Shown here piece after piece: positions 9,501 through 16,542 of a stretch of 45,831 bases of DNA (positions within the stretch are counted from its first letter, which is position 1; the number at the start of each line of letters is the position of its first letter). The notes below the pieces were generated by a model. That model saw only the letters and a list, made by a program, of their open reading frames with translations, was not told the DNA's origin and did not search any database. The stretch is taken from positions 1-45,831 of the forward strand of contig JAATEV010000112.1 in NCBI GenBank assembly GCA_015655585.1. The letters run 5' to 3'. The position numbers and the translations under genes are program-made. This DNA is from Terriglobales bacterium. GTDB taxonomy: Bacteria > Acidobacteriota > Terriglobia > Terriglobales > Acidobacteriaceae.

Positions 9501-10262
9501 ATGGCGATTGAGTTCAAGAAGAAGCCGGGAATTGTCGCGTACCTGACGGCGGGCGATCCGAGCCTGTCGATCACGAGAGACATTGCGCTGGCGGCGATCG
9601 ACAATGGCGCGGATGTGATTGAGCTGGGAGTTCCGTTCAGCGATCCGCTGGCGGATGGGCCGGTGATCCAGAGGGCGAGCCAGCGGGCGGTGTTACATGG
9701 GACGCGGCTGGTCGATGTGCTGGGGCTGGCGCAGCAGATCCGGGTGGCTCGGCCTTCGGCGGGGCTGGTGCTGTTCTCGTACCTGAACCCGGTGGTTCGG
9801 ATGGGGATGAAGACGTTCTGCGAGCGGGCGGCGGACGCGGGAGCCGACGGCGTGCTGCTGACGGACATGATCGTGGAAGAGGCCGGGGAGTATCTGGAGG
9901 CGATGGGAGCGAGTGGCCTAGCTCCGGTGTTTCTGGCCGCGCCTACGAGCCCGGACGTTCGGCTGAAGGCGATTGCGGAGGCTTCGCGGGGATTTGTTTA
10001 TGCGATCTCGCGGGTGGGGATTACGGGCACGCAGCAGCAGGTTGCTTCGGACGCTCCGGAGCTGGTGGCACGGCTGCGGAAGTTTACGGAGCTGCCGATT
10101 GCGGTGGGTTTTGGCATCTCGAACGCCGAGCATGTGAAGGCGGTGGGAGAGTTTGCCGATGCCGCGGTGATTGGCAGCGCGCTGGTGGCATTGATTGAGA
10201 AGAGCGCGCCGACGGATGCGGCGGAGGCGGTTGGGAAGTTCATTGCCGGACTGCGGGCGTAA
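9501..10262 (+). CDS. trpA: Tryptophan synthase alpha chain
   Basis: Splits indole-3-glycerol phosphate into indole and glyceraldehyde 3-phosphate and channels indole to TrpB. 253 residues, a TIM barrel. The catalytic Glu and Asp sit in ELGVPFSDPLADGP near residues 48-61. Other family marks are PGIVAYLTAGDPS at the N-terminus, GVLLTDMIVEE in the middle and the phosphate-binding VGFGIS near residue 207. The ATG at 9501 has GGAGAG five bases upstream; a GTG two codons earlier overlaps that site and is unlikely. It is the second gene of the aromatic operon, followed by a 96-base gap with no visible terminator before aroQ. Confidence 0.97.
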   Translation: MAIEFKKKPGIVAYLTAGDPSLSITRDIALAAIDNGADVIELGVPFSDPLADGPVIQRASQRAVLHGTRLVDVLGLAQQIRVARPSAGLVLFSYLNPVVRMGMKTFCERAADAGADGVLLTDMIVEEAGEYLEAMGASGLAPVFLAAPTSPDVRLKAIAEASRGFVYAISRVGITGTQQQVASDAPELVARLRKFTELPIAVGFGISNAEHVKAVGEFADAAVIGSALVALIEKSAPTDAAEAVGKFIAGLRA

Positions 10263-10358
10263 GCGGGTCAGCATGGAGGCGAGATTTATGATGAGGAGTA
10301 CAAAAAATCAGCAGTGTGCGACGCCTGGGCGCGGCGCGCTGCATTGGCGAGGTTCTAA

Positions 10359-10628
10359 GTGGAGATCTCCGACTGGCGGATGAAGATCGATGAGTTGGAT
10401 GTGCAGATTGTGCGGCTGATCAGCCAGCGAGCCGAGGCGGCACAGGCGATTGGAGAGTTGAAGCGGACCTCGGAGCTTCCGGTGTACGAGCCGAAGCGGG
10501 AGCAGGCGGTGTTTGACCGGGTTCGAGCAGCGAATCCGGGGCCGCTGGCGGATGCCGATCTGCTGCACATCTATGAACGAATCATCGACGTGATGCGGTC
10601 GTTGCAGCGGCGGGAGCCCGCTTCTTAG
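10359..10628 (+). CDS. aroQ: Chorismate mutase, AroQ type
   Basis: Converts chorismate to prephenate, the branch step to Phe and Tyr. 89 residues, a stand-alone all-helical AroQ domain. Visible family features are the first helix DELDVQIVRLISQRAEAA with its catalytic Arg, the Lys in IGELKR, and EPKREQAVFDR in the second region. The GTG at 10359 is favoured because GAGG lies six bases before it; the ATG at 10380 lacks a good site but would keep the domain nearly whole. It sits between trpA and the DAHP synthase gene. In many bacteria this domain is fused to DAHP synthase or to prephenate dehydratase; here it is separate. Confidence 0.9.
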   Translation: MEISDWRMKIDELDVQIVRLISQRAEAAQAIGELKRTSELPVYEPKREQAVFDRVRAANPGPLADADLLHIYERIIDVMRSLQRREPAS

Positions 10629-10682
10629 AAGGGCGCCTTCATATTTGTTCAGTTTCAGTTACGAATTGAGAAAGCGAAGACG

Positions 10683-11702
10683 ATGATTGTTGCAATGCAG
10701 GGCGTGGCAACGGAAGAGGATATTCAGAAAGTAATCGAGCGGATGGTCGAGCTCGGCTTCAATGTTCACCGGACGACGGGCACGGTGCAGACGATTCTGG
10801 CAGGTGTAGGCAAGCCGGAGCACTTCGATGTCGCGGAGTTCAAGGTGCTGGAGGGAGTTTCGGAGGCGTACCGAATCTCGTCACCGTACAAGCTGGCGGG
10901 GCGGAGCTTCCGGCCGGAGGGAACGAAGATCCAGTTCCCGAATGGCGTGGTTGTGGGCGGCGAAGAGGTCGTGGTGATGGCAGGGCCGTGCTCGGTGGAG
11001 TCGCGGGAGCAGATTTTGTTGAGCGCGAAGCAGGTGAAGGCGGCGGGCGCGAAGTTTCTGCGGGGCGGGGCGTTCAAGCCGCGGAGCTCGCCGTACAGCT
11101 TCCAGGGCATGGGACTGGATGGGTTGAAGCTGCTGCGCGAGGTGGCGGATGAGACCGGTCTGCTGGTGATTACCGAGGTGATGGAGATTTCGCAGATCGA
11201 GCTGATGCTGCCGTATATCGACTGCTTCCAAGTGGGAGCGCGGAACATGCAGAACTTCAACCTGCTGCGCGAGCTTGGCCATGCGCGGAAGCCGGTGCTG
11301 CTGAAGCGCGGGATCGCGGCGACGATTGAAGAGGTGCTGTTGAGCGCGGAGTATATTCTTTCGGGCGGCAACTACGACCTGATGCTGTGCGAGCGCGGGA
11401 TCAGGACGTATGAGACGTATACGCGGAACACGATGGACATCTCGGCGATTCCGGTGCTGAAGAAACTGACGCATCTGCCGGTGCTGGGCGATCCCTCGCA
11501 TGGCGTGGGGATTCGCGACCTGGTGCCGCCGATGGCGCTGGCGAGCGTTGCGGCGGGAGCGGACGGGCTGCTGATGGAGATGCATCCGAACCCGGAGAAG
11601 GCGATGAGCGACGGCGCGCAGAGTTTGTATCCTGAGCAACTGGAGAAGCTGGTGGCGCAGTTGCGGCTGCTGGCTCCCGTGGTTGGGCGGACGATGGCAT
11701 GA
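10683..11702 (+). CDS. aroF: 3-deoxy-7-phosphoheptulonate (DAHP) synthase, class I-beta
   Basis: First enzyme of the shikimate pathway: condenses phosphoenolpyruvate and erythrose 4-phosphate. 339 residues. Residues 1-70 form a ferredoxin-like (ACT-like) regulatory domain, which in Thermotoga-type enzymes mediates feedback by Tyr or Phe. The barrel follows, with AGPCSVES near residue 100, FLRGGAFKPRSSPYSFQG near 122, GARNMQN, LLKRG, CERGIRTYE and DPSHGVG. Metal ligands of the family fall in these motifs (Cys of AGPCS, His of DPSHG). Its stop overlaps the tyrA start by four bases (ATGA), a sign of translational coupling. Confidence 0.95.
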   Translation: MIVAMQGVATEEDIQKVIERMVELGFNVHRTTGTVQTILAGVGKPEHFDVAEFKVLEGVSEAYRISSPYKLAGRSFRPEGTKIQFPNGVVVGGEEVVVMAGPCSVESREQILLSAKQVKAAGAKFLRGGAFKPRSSPYSFQGMGLDGLKLLREVADETGLLVITEVMEISQIELMLPYIDCFQVGARNMQNFNLLRELGHARKPVLLKRGIAATIEEVLLSAEYILSGGNYDLMLCERGIRTYETYTRNTMDISAIPVLKKLTHLPVLGDPSHGVGIRDLVPPMALASVAAGADGLLMEMHPNPEKAMSDGAQSLYPEQLEKLVAQLRLLAPVVGRTMA

Positions 11703-12604
11703 TGGAACGCGTTCTCATCGTCGGGACGGGCCTGATCGGAGCTTCGATCGGCCTGTCTCTGCGTGCCGCGGGGTTTGCGGGGCGCGTGGATGGATGGGAC
11801 GCGAGCCAGTCGGAGCTGGCGGCGGCGGTGCAGGTGGGTGCGGTAGACGATGTGGCCAACAGCGCGGAGGACGTGCTGGCGCTGGCGCGGGTGGCCGACG
11901 TGATTGTGCTGGCGGTGCCGGTGCTGGCGATCAAGGACTGGATGCAGCGACTGGCTCCGGCGCTGCATGAGGGGCAGCTTGTGACGGATGTGGGCAGCAC
12001 GAAGCTGGAGATCGCTGCGCTGGCGAAGGAGTTGTTTGGCCGCGACGGTTCGGCGGCGTTTCTGCCGGGGCATCCGATGGCGGGCAAGGAGTCGGGCGGG
12101 GCTTTGCAGGCGGAGGCCGGGCTCTTCGACGGGGCGATGTGGCTGTTTACTGCGGCGGGCTTGGAAGCCATTGCCGCGGGCGCTGAAGCCACTGCCGCAG
12201 GCGCTGAAGCCACCGCGATGGAGACGGAGTGGCGCGGGTGGGTGAGCCGGTTCGGCTCGCGGACGCTGGATATGGATGCGGCGCGGCATGATGAGATTTG
12301 TGCGTGGGTGAGCCATTTGCCGCAGATGCTTTCGACGGCGTTGGCGGCTTTGCTGGAGGACAGGTTTGGCGATGCTCCGGAGATTGCCGCGATCGGTGGG
12401 CGGGCTCTGCGGGAGACGACGCGGCTGGGCGCGAGTCCGTACAGCATGTGGCGGGACGTGGCGATGACGAATACGGGGCCGCTGGCGGACACGCTGCTGG
12501 CACTGGAGCAGAGGCTGGCGCATGTTCGGGAGAATTTGCGGACTCCGGAGCTGAGGGAAGAGTTTGCGCTGGCGAACCGTTTTCGCCAGCGGCGGCGTGG
12601 ATGA
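11699..12604 (+). CDS. tyrA: Prephenate dehydrogenase
   Basis: Oxidative decarboxylation of prephenate to 4-hydroxyphenylpyruvate, the tyrosine branch. 301 residues. The NAD-binding motif GTGLIGASIG lies at about residues 8-17. The family's HPMAGKE motif lies near residue 123, and LDMDAARHDEICAWVSHLPQ in the C-terminal helical domain carries conserved residues. An unusual 21-base tandem repeat (12164-12205 plus a partial third unit) encodes AIAAGAE-ATAAGAE-AT in the variable region between the two domains. The start overlaps the aroF stop by four bases. A GTG-initiated ilvA follows after 34 bases, so the operon may continue. Confidence 0.93.
   Translation: MMERVLIVGTGLIGASIGLSLRAAGFAGRVDGWDASQSELAAAVQVGAVDDVANSAEDVLALARVADVIVLAVPVLAIKDWMQRLAPALHEGQLVTDVGSTKLEIAALAKELFGRDGSAAFLPGHPMAGKESGGALQAEAGLFDGAMWLFTAAGLEAIAAGAEATAAGAEATAMETEWRGWVSRFGSRTLDMDAARHDEICAWVSHLPQMLSTALAALLEDRFGDAPEIAAIGGRALRETTRLGASPYSMWRDVAMTNTGPLADTLLALEQRLAHVRENLRTPELREEFALANRFRQRRRG
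12164..12220 (+). repeat. 21-base in-frame tandem repeat inside tyrA
   Basis: Units at 12164-12184 and 12185-12205 differ at two positions; a third, partial unit begins at 12206. Each unit encodes seven residues (EA[I/T]AAGA). The units contain GCTGAAGCC, the core of the intergenic hairpin module, so a repeat remnant captured in the coding sequence is possible. Confidence 0.7.
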
Positions 12605-12638
12605 GTTTGGTTTATGAGCTATTTGAGGGAACGTATCT

Positions 12639-13871
12639 GTGAGTAATTCGACGAACAATCTGCCTATCCGGCTTGCGGATGTTGAGGACGCGCGGGAGCG
12701 GCTGCGCGGAGCGATCTATTACTCTCCGTGCGCGTATTCGCAGACGCTCTCGGACCTGACGGGACAAGAGATCTTTTTGAAGCTTGAGAACCTGCAGATG
12801 ACGGGTTCGTTCAAGGAACGTGGCGCGTTGAACCGTATTGCGATGCTGACGCCGGAGCAGGCGTCGCGCGGCGTGGTGGCGGCGAGCGCGGGAAATCACG
12901 CGCAGGGCGTGGCGTATCACGCGACGAAGCGCGGGATTCGCGCGCTGATCGTGATGCCGCTGGCGACTCCGCTGGTGAAGGTGACGGCGACGCGGGGGTT
13001 CGGCGCGGAGGTGGTGCTGCATGGAGCCAACTACGACGAGGCGTATGAAGAGGCGCGGAGGCTCTGCGCGGCGGAGGAGATGACGTTTATTCATCCGTTC
13101 GACGACCCGATCGTGATGGCGGGGCAGGGGACGATTGCCCTGGAGATGATGGAGCAGATTCCGGAGCTGGAGGCGGTGGTGATTCCGATTGGCGGCGGCG
13201 GGCTGATCGGTGGGATCGCGACGGCGATCAAGGAGTCGCGGCCGGAGATTCGGGTGGTGGGGGTGCAGACTTCGAGGCTGCCTTCGATGCTGATGGCGAA
13301 GGAGGCGGGGCATCCTGTGACGATTGAGCCCGCGACGACGATTGCGGATGGTATTGCGGTGCGGCGATCGGGGGAGGTGACGCTGCCGGTGATCTCGAAG
13401 TACGTGGACGAGATTGTAACGGTGGATGAGGACGAGATTGCGTCCGCGATTCTGGTGCTGCTGGAGCGGGAGAAGACGCTGGCGGAGGGAGCTGGCGCTG
13501 TGGCGCTGGCCGCACTATTGCAGAAGAGGACCGGGCTGAAGGGGGCGCGGACGGGCGTGCTGATGTCCGGCGGAAATATCGATGTGACGCTGTTGAGCCG
13601 GATTATCGAACGTGGGTTGGTGCAGGATGGAAGGTTGATCCGGCTGAGGATTCATCTGCTGGACAAGCCGGGGGCGTTGGCGGAGTTGACGCGGCTGATT
13701 GCGAATCATCGCGCAAACATTGTGGATACGCTGCATAACCGGGCTTACTACGGCGTGAACCTGGGGGACACGGTGATCGACATTACGATGGAGACGCGCG
13801 GGCCGCAGCAGGTGGCGGAGCTGCTGGCGGCGTTGACGGCTGAGGGGTATAAGCATAGCCGCGTGATTTAG
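12639..13871 (+). CDS. ilvA: Threonine ammonia-lyase (threonine dehydratase) with ACT domain
   Basis: PLP enzyme that deaminates threonine to 2-oxobutyrate, the entry to isoleucine. 410 residues, the short form with one C-terminal ACT domain. The PLP lysine is in GSFKERGALNR near residue 54. ASAGNHAQGVA near residue 85 and the glycine loop GGGGLIGG near residue 187 bind substrate and cofactor. The ACT domain covers about residues 330-405 (RIHLLDKPGALAELTRLIA) and probably senses an amino acid. The GTG start at 12639 has GAGGGA about nine bases upstream. It lies 34 bases after tyrA, so co-transcription with the aromatic genes is likely. Whether it is biosynthetic or catabolic cannot be settled from sequence alone. 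Confidence 0.93.
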   Translation: MSNSTNNLPIRLADVEDARERLRGAIYYSPCAYSQTLSDLTGQEIFLKLENLQMTGSFKERGALNRIAMLTPEQASRGVVAASAGNHAQGVAYHATKRGIRALIVMPLATPLVKVTATRGFGAEVVLHGANYDEAYEEARRLCAAEEMTFIHPFDDPIVMAGQGTIALEMMEQIPELEAVVIPIGGGGLIGGIATAIKESRPEIRVVGVQTSRLPSMLMAKEAGHPVTIEPATTIADGIAVRRSGEVTLPVISKYVDEIVTVDEDEIASAILVLLEREKTLAEGAGAVALAALLQKRTGLKGARTGVLMSGGNIDVTLLSRIIERGLVQDGRLIRLRIHLLDKPGALAELTRLIANHRANIVDTLHNRAYYGVNLGDTVIDITMETRGPQQVAELLAALTAEGYKHSRVI

Positions 13872-13975
13872 ACGCTTTAAGGCGCCCTTGCGCCGGGCGG
13901 GCGGCACTTCGTGCTGTGTGTCGCTTCGCTTGGGCCTCCCGCTGGTCGGCGGAAGAATTTTCCTGCCGAACTGGG

Positions 13976-14608
13976 TCAGGATTTTTCGTAGTGGAAGTGT
14001 AGCTCCTGCTCGCTGGCTACGGGCTGGCCGTCTTTGGTGGCGGGCTTGAAGGTCCATTGCTGGACGGTGGCGATGACGGTCTCGTCGATGCCGTGGCCGA
14101 GGCCGCTGGTCATCTTGATGTCTGCGATCTTGCCGTTGGTGTCGATGACGATGTCTAAGATGACGTCGCCTTTGGCGCCGTGGGGAAGGGGGGAGAGATC
14201 GGGTTTGGGCGCGGGGAAGTAGCTGGCGAGGGCGATGTTGATGTTGCCTGAGCCGAGGGAGTCTGCCCCGGCGATTGAGTCGGGTTGCTCGGATGCCGGT
14301 GCCTGGGTGTTGGGCGAAGAGACCGAGGGTGCGGGAGTGGGTTTGGGTGGCGTGGGGAGAGCTACGGAGGCCTTGGCGTCTTTGGGCTGGGTCTTCGGGG
14401 GGGCGGTGGCTTGAACCGGGGCGCGGCCGGGGAAGTAGGTGAGGAGGAGATTCTTTCCGTGTTCGCTGCCGGGCAGGCGCATGGGAGCTACCCAGGAGGC
14501 TCGCTGATGGATGAGCAGGGCGATGAGGGAGACGTGAAGCGCGATGGAGCCGATGGCGAAAGCGGGGCTGCGGCGGGATGAGGGGATGGGCTTGCCGATG
14601 GTGTCCAT
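13976..14608 (-). CDS. TonB-family energy transducer
   Basis: 210 residues. One hydrophobic segment near residues 17-37 (FAIGSIALHVSLIALLI) anchors it in the inner membrane. A Pro/Ala/Lys-rich linker spans the periplasm, and the last 65 residues form a TonB C-terminal domain (GDVILDIVIDTNGKIADIK, VQQWTFKPATKDGQPV). Such proteins pass proton-motive energy to outer-membrane transporters. The start at 14608 is preceded by GGAGAAGG; a longer frame upstream overlaps ddl and is not used. ddl lies just upstream on the same strand with a 98-base gap. It converges with ilvA across a 104-base gap. No ExbB or ExbD is present nearby. Confidence 0.85.
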   Translation of the reverse strand: MDTIGKPIPSSRRSPAFAIGSIALHVSLIALLIHQRASWVAPMRLPGSEHGKNLLLTYFPGRAPVQATAPPKTQPKDAKASVALPTPPKPTPAPSVSSPNTQAPASEQPDSIAGADSLGSGNINIALASYFPAPKPDLSPLPHGAKGDVILDIVIDTNGKIADIKMTSGLGHGIDETVIATVQQWTFKPATKDGQPVASEQELHFHYEKS

Positions 14609-14706
14609 GCTGGCCTTCTCCGGTTTCGCTATGCAGGCATCGTGCAAGCAGGATAGCAGTCGCTCGGGCGATGGACTATCTCTGTTTGCACGATGCCTGA
14701 TGGTTG

Positions 14707-15855
14707 TTAGACGCGGGAGAAGGTGGTCTGTTGTTTTTCCTGGTGGCGTTCTACGGCGAGTTCGATGAGGCGGTCGATGAGCTGTTTGTAGGGGATGCCG
14801 GTGGCCTCCCATAGCTTGGGGTACATGCTGATGCTGGTGAAGCCGGGTAAGGTGTTGATCTCGTTGAGGTAGATGCGGGGTTTGGATTTTTTGCCCTTTT
14901 GGGATTTGGTTTGGGGCTCCATGAGGAAGTCGACACGGGCGAGACCGGCGCAGTCGCAGGCTCGGAAGGCCTGGACGGCCATTTTGCGGATCTCTTTTTC
15001 TTCGGACCTGGAGAGTTTGGCGGGGATGATGGGGATCGAGGCGTCGGAGTGGTACTTGGCGTCGTAGTCGTAGAACTCGGCGCTGGGGACGATTTCGCCT
15101 ACGACGGAGGCGGTGGGGGAGTCGTTGCCGAGGACTGCTACTTCCAGCTCGCGGGGCTTGGCATTGGGGCCGCCTACGCCTTGTTCGACGATGAGCTTGC
15201 GGTCGAAGGTGCAGGCGAGGTCCATGGCGGGGGCCAGCTCGGCTCGGTTATGGACTTTGCTGATGCCTACGGAAGAGCCTAGATTCGCGGGTTTTACGAA
15301 GACGGGGTACTTTAAATTCTTTTCGATGCGCTTGGTTGTGGCTTTGGGGTCGGAGTGCCAGTCGCTGCGGAGGAGGTTTAGGTGCGGGGTCTGGGGGAGA
15401 TTGGCGGCGGCGAAGAGCTGCTTCATGGCGGTCTTGTCCATGCCGGTGGCGGAGCCTAGGACGCCGGAGCCGACGTAGGCGATGTCGGCCAGCTCGAAGA
15501 GGCCCTGGATGGTGCCGTCTTCGCCGAAGGTGCCGTGGAGGACGGGGAAGATGACGTCGAGGGTCTGGGCGAGGGTTCCGTTCTGGTGGGCCAGATCGGC
15601 GCTGGCGCTTAACTGGATGGAGCGGGAGGAGGCGGATTTCTTCAGGAGTGGCGCGGGTTTTGCGCTGCCGGTGAGAAGCTGCTGCGCCGCGCCGGAGGTG
15701 ACCCACTGGCCCTGTTTGGTGATGCCGATGGGGACGACTTCGTACTTGGTTTTGTCGATGGCTTTGAGGATGGAGGCGGCGGAGAGGAGGGAGACCTCGT
15801 GCTCGCCGGAGCGGCCACCGAAGAGAATGCCGATGCGGAGTTTTTTCTTTTTCAT
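14707..15855 (-). CDS. ddl: D-alanine-D-alanine ligase
   Basis: Makes the D-Ala-D-Ala dipeptide of peptidoglycan in the cytosol using ATP. 382 residues, slightly longer than most Ddl proteins. GILFGGRSGEHEVSLLSA near residue 9 is the N-terminal signature. The ATP-grasp core includes FPVLHGTFGEDGTIQG, KPANLGSSVGI and the metal-binding EINTLPGFTSISMYPKLW near the C-terminus. A Lys-rich insert (QTKSQKGKKSKPR) lies just before the last motif. It diverges from the BlaI-type repressor gene, and the shared 300-base gap holds two operator-like inverted repeats, so it may be co-regulated with that pair. tonB follows downstream. Confidence 0.95.
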   Translation of the reverse strand: MKKKKLRIGILFGGRSGEHEVSLLSAASILKAIDKTKYEVVPIGITKQGQWVTSGAAQQLLTGSAKPAPLLKKSASSRSIQLSASADLAHQNGTLAQTLDVIFPVLHGTFGEDGTIQGLFELADIAYVGSGVLGSATGMDKTAMKQLFAAANLPQTPHLNLLRSDWHSDPKATTKRIEKNLKYPVFVKPANLGSSVGISKVHNRAELAPAMDLACTFDRKLIVEQGVGGPNAKPRELEVAVLGNDSPTASVVGEIVPSAEFYDYDAKYHSDASIPIIPAKLSRSEEKEIRKMAVQAFRACDCAGLARVDFLMEPQTKSQKGKKSKPRIYLNEINTLPGFTSISMYPKLWEATGIPYKQLIDRLIELAVERHQEKQQTTFSRV

Positions 15856-16155
15856 GGTTGCACTACAAGTTTCCCTTAGTTGAGGGCGTGGAGAGAAAAA
15901 AGTTTTGGCGGGGAATCTACTTGGTTTTATGCGGATTTTTACGATTTGCTGTGGGTGGAACGTGGTAATTGCGTGGTGGTTTGTGGCGGGTGGATGGTGG
16001 ATGGATGGTTTGGAACGACCATGAAGGCGGCTGCGAAAAATGCGCCACTTTTTGTGTGGAATTGTTCAGACTTTCTTGCGAGGCTTCGATCTCCTAGTCG
16101 ACTAGTTGACATTTCTGCGGGGGCGGCTCAAACTCCTATCTAACTAGGAGGAGTG
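15856..16155. other. Divergent ddl / blaI control region
   Basis: 300 bases between divergent genes. The ddl-proximal two thirds show nothing recognisable. The blaI-proximal third holds a TTGACA box (16106-16111) with no good -10 at normal spacing (a weak TCAAAC at 16128-16133), and the two inverted repeats described separately. Confidence 0.5.
16091..16150 (+). promoter_or_regulatory. Candidate paired BlaI-type operators
   Basis: Box 1 is CTCCTA-GTCGAC-TAG at 16091-16105 and contains the perfect palindrome CTAGTCGACTAG (16094-16105), abutting TTGACA. Box 2 is CTCCTA-TCTAAC-TAGGAG at 16133-16150, a perfect six-base inverted repeat overlapping the blaI ribosome-binding site. The shared CTCCTA-N6-TAG pattern, 42 bases apart on either side of the presumed transcription start, fits autorepression by a dimeric winged-helix repressor. 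It differs from the TACA-N2-TGTA core known for staphylococcal BlaI/MecI, so the assignment is inference. Confidence 0.5.
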
Positions 16156-16542
16156 ATGAGGAAGCTCAGGAAAGAGAACAAGCCACTGCCTCCGATAGAG
16201 CTTGCGATGATGCATGTTCTATGGGAGCACGGGCCTTCCACGGTTCAGGAGGTGCAGGAGCGGCTGGGGAGAGGGTCGGCTTACACCACGGTGCAGACCA
16301 CGCTGAACACGATGGAGAAGAAGGGCCATGTGAGACGGACGCTGCGGGGGAAGGCCTATGTGTACGAGGCGGCGCTGGAGCGCGAGACGGCAATGGGAAG
16401 CGCGGTGCAGGATCTGATCGAAAGGATGTTTGGCGGGCGAGTGGATGCTCTGCTGATGAACCTGGTCGAGACCGAGAAGGTTGATGCGGATACGTTGTTG
16501 CGGCTGCGGCGCACCATTGCGGAGAGAAAGGAGAAGGCATGA
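16156..16542 (+). CDS. BlaI/MecI/CopY-family transcriptional repressor
   Basis: 128 residues, the typical family length. The winged-helix domain covers residues 10-85: PIELAMMHVLWEHGPSTVQEVQE, then the recognition region SAYTTVQTTLNTMEKKGHV and the wing RTLRGKAYVYEA. The C-terminal helices (about 90-125) form the dimerisation part. Such repressors are inactivated by proteolysis triggered by a partner M56 membrane protease. That partner gene follows with a four-base ATGA overlap, so the two are translationally coupled. AGGAGG lies just before the ATG at 16156. It probably represses its own operon through the inverted repeats upstream. Confidence 0.92.
   Translation: MRKLRKENKPLPPIELAMMHVLWEHGPSTVQEVQERLGRGSAYTTVQTTLNTMEKKGHVRRTLRGKAYVYEAALERETAMGSAVQDLIERMFGGRVDALLMNLVETEKVDADTLLRLRRTIAERKEKA

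Noticed and set aside
8063..9868. Long minus-strand frame opposite trpB and the attenuator
   Set aside because: Low-complexity, basic composition and full overlap with trpB; a shadow frame.
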